DNA of 64,000 nucleotides from Pseudomonas allokribbensis (GTDB taxonomy: Bacteria; Pseudomonadota; Gammaproteobacteria; Pseudomonadales; Pseudomonadaceae), in the NCBI RefSeq assembly GCF_014863605.1, contig NZ_CP062252.1, forward strand, positions 310,001 to 374,000, written 5' to 3'. Shown here in pieces: positions 59,537 through 64,000 of this stretch. The notes beneath the pieces were generated by a model. The model was not told the DNA's origin and did not search any database. It was given only the letters and a program-made list of their open reading frames with translations. Made by a program: the position numbers and the translations under genes. The stretch's first letter is position 1. Every line of letters begins with the position of its first letter.

Positions 59537-60772
59537 TTAAGCGCGTTCGGCCAGCAGCAGGAAATTGCGGGGTGTGAGCGGCGCCTCGCAGAAGGTACCG
59601 AGACGTACGATGTATCCCTGTTCAGTGAGGAAAAGTGCCCGATCAAGATTCAGCCAAAGCTCCAACGGTCGTCGGAAGAGTCCGCGCATTAATTCCAGGT
59701 TGCGAACTTCGGCCAACCGCTGCCAACCCGCTGCTTCCAGTGCCGGCCAATCGTGCTCGCCGATTGTGGATAACTCTTTCAACGCCGCCAGGTCGCGACA
59801 GAAGTCGTCGAACGGCTTGTCCAGCCAGGCGCTGGGAAGGGATGGCGTCGGGAGGTACTCGTCGATACCCCGCACTTGCCGTTGCAGCAGATCGAAGGCC
59901 AACCGACGGGCCATGGAGGTATCACGTTGACGTCGGACGCGGGCCCCGGCAGTGACGGTTTCGCTCATCGGTAGGGACAGATCTTCCAGCGACAGCTGGA
60001 GGTCTGATCGCGAACCAGCGGAGGACAATGCCTGATATTCAGTACGACTGATCCGGTTGTAGCAGCACGGTGCGATCGCCAATTGTCGGCAGCCAGCGTC
60101 GGAAGCCAGTTGCATCAGCCGCACATGCAGATCGCCGCAAGCGTGCAGGGCGACGGGTGTGTGCTCGGCGTTCAGTAATAAAGCGGTGTTCGCCGCGAGC
60201 ACATCCTGTTCGACATGCAGCGCACGCAGGCGATGACGCTGACTCAGCGCCTGACCGCTGGCAACCAGCGCCGGGTCATATTCAAGGCATGTGAGTTGCT
60301 GGTCAGCCCCAAGCAGACGCCGGCCCAAGTGACCTTTTCCCGAACACCAATCCAGCCAGTGCTTCGGTTGCGAGGCAAACGACAAACGGCTGGCGAAGGC
60401 CTCGATCTGCTGCCATTTTCGCCCCGGCACATCGACATTCAGTCGATGGCTGGGAGCTTCCATCTCGTGTGCAGGTAATTCACCCACCGAGCTCAGCTCA
60501 AGCGATAACGCCGCCAATGAAGCAAAGGGTTCGGGCGCACCCAAAAGCTCGGCAGGTTGGTTATGGGCGCTTTCCGCATCCTCCAGCGACCGGCCACGTA
60601 GCCACGAAGACAGTTCTGGGTAGGACGATTCCCAGGGCAGTTGCAGATGAGTGAAGGGGCGGGGTTTCCACAGCGCCTGATGCGCCGTGAGAAATGTATC
60701 CAGTGCCGTGAAGCGGGCGAGTAGATCCTCGCCCGTCAGCACGTAAGAAGCTTCAGCGCCCCTGGCACGCAT
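59537..60772 (-). CDS. SAM-dependent methyltransferase (Methyltransf_32-like)
   Basis: A 411-residue protein with the Rossmann SAM motif HWLDWCSGKGHLGRRLL (about residues 137-153). The acidic position is CLEYD, and the catalytic/recognition segment VALHACGDLHVRLM is followed by APCCYNRIS. This is the pattern of Methyltransf_32 proteins, some of which act on tRNA or RNA. It has a long N-terminal extension (1-120) and C-terminal region. It ends 20 bases before the ABC permease gene's end in the shared direction and overlaps its 3' end slightly. Confidence 0.82.
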   Translation of the reverse strand: MRARGAEASYVLTGEDLLARFTALDTFLTAHQALWKPRPFTHLQLPWESSYPELSSWLRGRSLEDAESAHNQPAELLGAPEPFASLAALSLELSSVGELPAHEMEAPSHRLNVDVPGRKWQQIEAFASRLSFASQPKHWLDWCSGKGHLGRRLLGADQQLTCLEYDPALVASGQALSQRHRLRALHVEQDVLAANTALLLNAEHTPVALHACGDLHVRLMQLASDAGCRQLAIAPCCYNRISRTEYQALSSAGSRSDLQLSLEDLSLPMSETVTAGARVRRQRDTSMARRLAFDLLQRQVRGIDEYLPTPSLPSAWLDKPFDDFCRDLAALKELSTIGEHDWPALEAAGWQRLAEVRNLELMRGLFRRPLELWLNLDRALFLTEQGYIVRLGTFCEAPLTPRNFLLLAERA

Positions 60773-61442
60773 CGACGCGCAGCCAGCGTTCCAGCAACTT
60801 GAAGCCGCGAACCAGCACGTAGGCCATTACCAGATAGAACACACCGGCCGCGAAGAAGATCTCCACCGGCAAGTAAGTGCGGGCAATGATCGTACGGGCC
60901 ATGCCGGTCAGTTCCAGCAAAGTCACCGTACTGGCCAGGGCACTGGCCTTGAGCATCAGGATCACTTCGTTGCTGTAGGCAGGCAAACCAATGCGCGCAG
61001 CACGCGGCAGGATGATGTAGAACAGCGCTTTCGGCCGGGACATGCCCAGCGCCCGCGCCGCTTCGATTTCACCCGGGGGAATCGCCTGGATCGCGCCGCG
61101 CAGGATCTCGGCGATGTACGCCGCGGTGTGCAGGGTCATGGTCGCGGTAGCGCACCAGAACGGATCGCGCAGGTACGGCCACATCGAGCTGTTACGCACC
61201 GCGTCGAACTGCGCCAGGCCGTAATAGACCAGGAACAACTGAACCAGCAACGGCGTGCCACGGAAAAAGAAGATGTAGGCGTAGGGCAATGCGCGCACGT
61301 ACCACAGCTTCGAAGAACGGGCGATGCCCAGCGGGATTGCCAGCAGCAATCCGGCGATCACGGCGATGGCCACCAGTTCCAGGGTCAGGGTCGCGCCCTG
61401 AGCCAGTTTCGGCAGCCACTTGATGATGACTTCCCAGTTCAT
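60753..61442 (-). CDS. Amino acid ABC transporter permease (HisM/ArtM type)
   Basis: A 229-residue inner-membrane permease with five predicted helices and the EAA loop GEIEAARALGMSRPKALFYIILPRA that contacts the ATPase. The ATG (complement of 61440-61442) overlaps the stop of the preceding permease (ATGA). It forms a heterodimer with the second permease for lysine/arginine/ornithine/histidine-type uptake. Its last 20 bases overlap the downstream methyltransferase gene start. Confidence 0.93.
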   Translation of the reverse strand: MNWEVIIKWLPKLAQGATLTLELVAIAVIAGLLLAIPLGIARSSKLWYVRALPYAYIFFFRGTPLLVQLFLVYYGLAQFDAVRNSSMWPYLRDPFWCATATMTLHTAAYIAEILRGAIQAIPPGEIEAARALGMSRPKALFYIILPRAARIGLPAYSNEVILMLKASALASTVTLLELTGMARTIIARTYLPVEIFFAAGVFYLVMAYVLVRGFKLLERWLRVDACQGR

Positions 61443-62134
61443 TGAGCGCTCCTCGCGAAGCCGCGTGCGGCGCGTTTTTCCAGGAAGTGCATGCCGGTCA
61501 TGGCCAGTACGGTCAGGCCCAGGTACATGAAGGCGGCGACCATATAAAAGGTGAACGGCTGTTTGGATACGGTCACGCCGATCTGCGCGTGTCGCATGAT
61601 TTCTTCCAGACCGATCACCGACACCAGTGCGGTGTCCTTCATCAGGATCATGAACAGGTTGCCCAGACCGGGCAGGGCGATGCGCCACATCTGCGGCATG
61701 ATCAGCCGGGTGAAGATCCGCCATTTCGACAGGCCCAGGGCCACGCCGGCCTCACGGTGGCCTTTGGGAATGGCGAGGATCGCGCCGCGGAACACTTCCG
61801 TGGCGTAGGCGCCGAAGCACAGGCCCAGCGCAATGACGCCGGCGGCGAAGGCGCTGAGTTCCAGATCGGGATTGCCGAAGAACTCACCGAGGGCGCGCAT
61901 GGCGTTGACCGTACCGAAGTAGATCAACAGCACCCAGAGCAATTCCGGGACGCCGCGCACCAGGGTCGAATAAGTGCCGCCAAGCCATTGCAGCGGCTTG
62001 TACGGGGAAGTCTTGGCCAAGGCACCGAGCAGACCGAGCACCAGCCCGAGGCACAGGGCCGAGAGTGCCAGTTTGACGGTCATCAGCGCGCCGGCGGCGA
62101 GCGCCGGGCCGAATCCGTAGAGGTCGATAATCAT
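61439..62134 (-). CDS. Amino acid ABC transporter permease (HisQ/ArtQ type)
   Basis: A 231-residue permease. The EAA motif is GHREAGVALGLSKWRIFTRL, and the RGVPELL and ILMKDTALVSVIGLEEIM segments are typical of the polar amino acid family. It is the second cistron after the binding protein, 78 bases away, and overlaps the next permease by 4 nt. Confidence 0.93.
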   Translation of the reverse strand: MIIDLYGFGPALAAGALMTVKLALSALCLGLVLGLLGALAKTSPYKPLQWLGGTYSTLVRGVPELLWVLLIYFGTVNAMRALGEFFGNPDLELSAFAAGVIALGLCFGAYATEVFRGAILAIPKGHREAGVALGLSKWRIFTRLIMPQMWRIALPGLGNLFMILMKDTALVSVIGLEEIMRHAQIGVTVSKQPFTFYMVAAFMYLGLTVLAMTGMHFLEKRAARGFARSAQ

Positions 62135-62212
62135 GGATTTCTTTTCAAATCGCGGCAGGCAAGGCCGGGGATCGGCGCCGCTGTGTAGCGGCGTCGATCC
62201 GGCAGGTCAGGA

Positions 62213-62962
62213 TCAGTAGATGCTGAACGGGAAGTACTTGTCGTTGATCTTCTTGTAGGTGCCGTCGGCAACGATTTCCTTCAGCGCGACGTTCAGCTTC
62301 TCGCGGATGGCGTCGCCTTTACGTACAGCGATACCGATCTTGTCGCTTTCTTCCACCGGGTCGCCCTTGAATTCGTAGGCTTTGCCGGCGTCGCTTTTCA
62401 GCCACTCGTAGTTGACGTATTTGTCGGCGAGGATGCCGTCCAGGCGACCGGAAGTCAGGTCGAGGTAGGCGTTTTCCTGGGTGTCGTAGAGCTTGACGGT
62501 GATGTCGTCACCGAAGTGATCTTCCAGGAAGGTGCCGGCCAGGGTCGCGCGCTGGGCCCCGATCACTTTGCCCTTCAGCGCAGCCTTGTCGGTTTTGAAG
62601 TCGACGTTTTTCGGCGCGATGAATTGCAGCTTGTTGGAGTAGTACGGGTCGGTGAAGTCCACCGCTTGCTTGCGCTCGTCGGTGATCGACATCGAAGAGA
62701 TCAGGAAGTCGAACTTCTTGGCATTCAGGGCCGGGATGATGCCGTCCCAGTCGGAGGTGACCACGGAGCACTCGACTTTCATCTTGGCGCACAGGGCGTC
62801 GCCGATGTCTTTGTCGAAGCCGACGACGTTACCGCTGGCATCTTTGTTGTTGAACGGCGGGTAAGCCGCTTCGATGCCCATCTTCAGGGTCTCGGCCATG
62901 GCGCCGGCGCTGAACGCCAGGGAGACGGCGGCGGCCAGGAAGACCTTTTTGTAGTTCTGCAT
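62213..62962 (-). CDS. Periplasmic Lys/Arg/Orn/His-type binding protein
   Basis: A 249-residue substrate-binding protein. The signal peptide is cut after AMA (residue 22). The mature start ETLKMGIEAAYPPFNNKDAS is the bacterial extracellular solute-binding protein family 3 signature. Asp/Arg residues near DITVKLYDTQENAYLDLTSG form the ligand site. The ATG (complement of 62960-62962) has GGAGC upstream. It is the most highly expressed member of such operons. Confidence 0.93.
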   Translation of the reverse strand: MQNYKKVFLAAAVSLAFSAGAMAETLKMGIEAAYPPFNNKDASGNVVGFDKDIGDALCAKMKVECSVVTSDWDGIIPALNAKKFDFLISSMSITDERKQAVDFTDPYYSNKLQFIAPKNVDFKTDKAALKGKVIGAQRATLAGTFLEDHFGDDITVKLYDTQENAYLDLTSGRLDGILADKYVNYEWLKSDAGKAYEFKGDPVEESDKIGIAVRKGDAIREKLNVALKEIVADGTYKKINDKYFPFSIY

Positions 62963-62975
62963 GCGGGTAGCTCCG

Positions 62976-63749
62976 TTAGCGGTTGCTGGACATGAATTGT
63001 TTGCAGCGCGCCGAAAGCGGGTTTTCAAACACCTGCTGTGGCGATCCTTGCTCTTCGACCAGGCCCTGGTGGAGGAACACCACTTCACTGGAAACCTGAC
63101 GGGCGAACCCCATTTCGTGGGTCACGAGCAGCATGGTGCGGCCTTCTTCGGCCAATGCGCGGATGACATTAAGTACTTCCTGGACCATTTCCGGGTCAAG
63201 GGCGGAGGTGGGCTCGTCGAACAGGATCACCTTGGGCTGCATCGCCAGCGTGCGGGCAATCGCCGCGCGTTGTTGCTGACCACCGGACAGTTGCGCCGGG
63301 TAGGCGTGGCGCTTGTCGGCGATGCCGACCTTGGCCAGCAGGGCTTCGGCGACTTCGATGGCTTCGGCCTTGCTCTGGCCGAGCACGCGGCGCGGGGCTT
63401 CGATGATGTTGTCGAGCACGCTCATGTGCGGCCACAGATTAAAGTTTTGAAACACAAAACCAATCTCGGAGCGCAGGCGATTGATCTGCTTGCCGTCGGC
63501 GGCAACCAGCTCGCCATTCTTGGCGGCCTTGAGCTTGAGTTCTTCCCCGGCCACCAGGATCTGGCCCTGATGCGGGTTTTCCAACAGGTTGATGCAACGC
63601 AGGAACGTGGACTTGCCGGAACCGGAGGAACCCAGGATCGAGATCACATCGCCGTCGCGGGCGGTCAGCGAGATGCCTTTGAGCACCTCAAGCTGTCCGT
63701 AGCGTTTGTGCAAGTTGCGGATTTCAAGCGCGGGCGTGGCCTCAGCCAT
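62976..63749 (-). CDS. Amino acid ABC transporter ATP-binding protein (HisP/ArtP type)
   Basis: A 257-residue ATPase. Walker A is GSSGSGKST (40-48), the signature is LSGGQQQR, Walker B is VILFDEPTSALD, and the switch His lies in VTHEMGFA. Its family is the polar amino acid ABC group. It is the first gene of the four-gene transporter operon (ATPase, binding protein, permease, permease) and lies 13 bases before the binding protein gene. Confidence 0.95.
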   Translation of the reverse strand: MAEATPALEIRNLHKRYGQLEVLKGISLTARDGDVISILGSSGSGKSTFLRCINLLENPHQGQILVAGEELKLKAAKNGELVAADGKQINRLRSEIGFVFQNFNLWPHMSVLDNIIEAPRRVLGQSKAEAIEVAEALLAKVGIADKRHAYPAQLSGGQQQRAAIARTLAMQPKVILFDEPTSALDPEMVQEVLNVIRALAEEGRTMLLVTHEMGFARQVSSEVVFLHQGLVEEQGSPQQVFENPLSARCKQFMSSNR

Positions 63750-64000
63750 GTGCGTTCCTCATATATGTTGCGCTCCTGCTGTTGGTTGGCCTTCCTGGCG
63801 AGGCGGCCAAGCTAGCATAGCGTTTCAATGGCAGCCAACAGCGCTACGGGCGGTAAACGGATGGCGTGTGGCAGGTTGTCGCATCGGCGCAGCAGACTGT
63901 CGCCCCATCAACAACCGAACGGGTGTTTGAACGTTGATTCCCGTGGGTGCCGCGTAAAAAAAGGCGCGATGTTGCCACCTTTGGCGGGGTGTTGGAAGCG

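Overview
The window looks like a chromosome segment of a fluorescent-group Pseudomonas. It is GC-rich, has Pseudomonas-type gene neighbourhoods (lysM-yrfG-nudE-cysQ, dctBD next to rmlC, a basic amino acid ABC transporter operon, an OprD-family porin, agmatine deiminase), and uses strong Shine-Dalgarno sequences with many 1-14 nt gene overlaps. Species cannot be fixed from the sequence alone.

Positions 1-33,200 are mostly core chromosome. In order: a partial hypothetical gene and a tiny lipoprotein; a RecQ-like helicase; a 3-hydroxyacyl-CoA dehydrogenase/thioesterase pair; a glycine-zipper protein; a YdeP-type formate dehydrogenase-like enzyme with FdhD and a LysR regulator; lysM, yrfG, nudE, cysQ; a thioesterase with dctD and dctB; rmlC; a kinase/peptidase-like/aminotransferase fusion; aguA; a Fur-box-controlled TonB receptor; a DsbA-like protein; and a porin with a possible attenuator or sRNA in its leader. 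A small metabolic module follows: a 2-oxoglutarate amino acid hydroxylase, a GNAT acetyltransferase, the exporter pair AzlCD and a convergent LysR gene. Then come a tautomerase/DsbA/SDR operon, a 2OG-Fe oxygenase and a lone HicB.

Positions 33,246-58,204 are about 25 kb of foreign DNA stacked in two units at the 3' end of a tRNA-Thr(TGT) gene (58,205-58,280, minus strand). Unit 1 (33.26-41.10 kb) is AT-rich and decaying. It holds frameshifted DUF4365 and hypothetical genes, an operon of two caspase-like proteases plus a TIR protein (the best candidate for an unusual immune system), a truncated integrase and a toxin/antitoxin pair whose toxin is broken. Unit 2 (41.15-58.20 kb) resembles a P4-type phage satellite: tyrosine integrase, AlpA-like regulator, Rha-like protein, Ash with an embedded C4-type antisense RNA, a Toprim primase and a DUF927 helicase. 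It carries no capsid genes, but it does have one lambda-type tail assembly protein (gpI) and a lipoprotein. Its cargo includes an HNH protein, a zinc-finger membrane protein, a TIGR04255 three-gene operon and a membrane protein. It also has several repeat clusters that look like replication or regulatory cis-elements, including a 36-bp palindromic element present twice in opposite orientations.

Positions 58,205-64,000 return to the chromosome: tRNA-Thr with its promoter, an FkbM methyltransferase, a second methyltransferase and a lysine/arginine/ornithine/histidine-type ABC transporter (permease, permease, binding protein, ATPase) transcribed on the minus strand.
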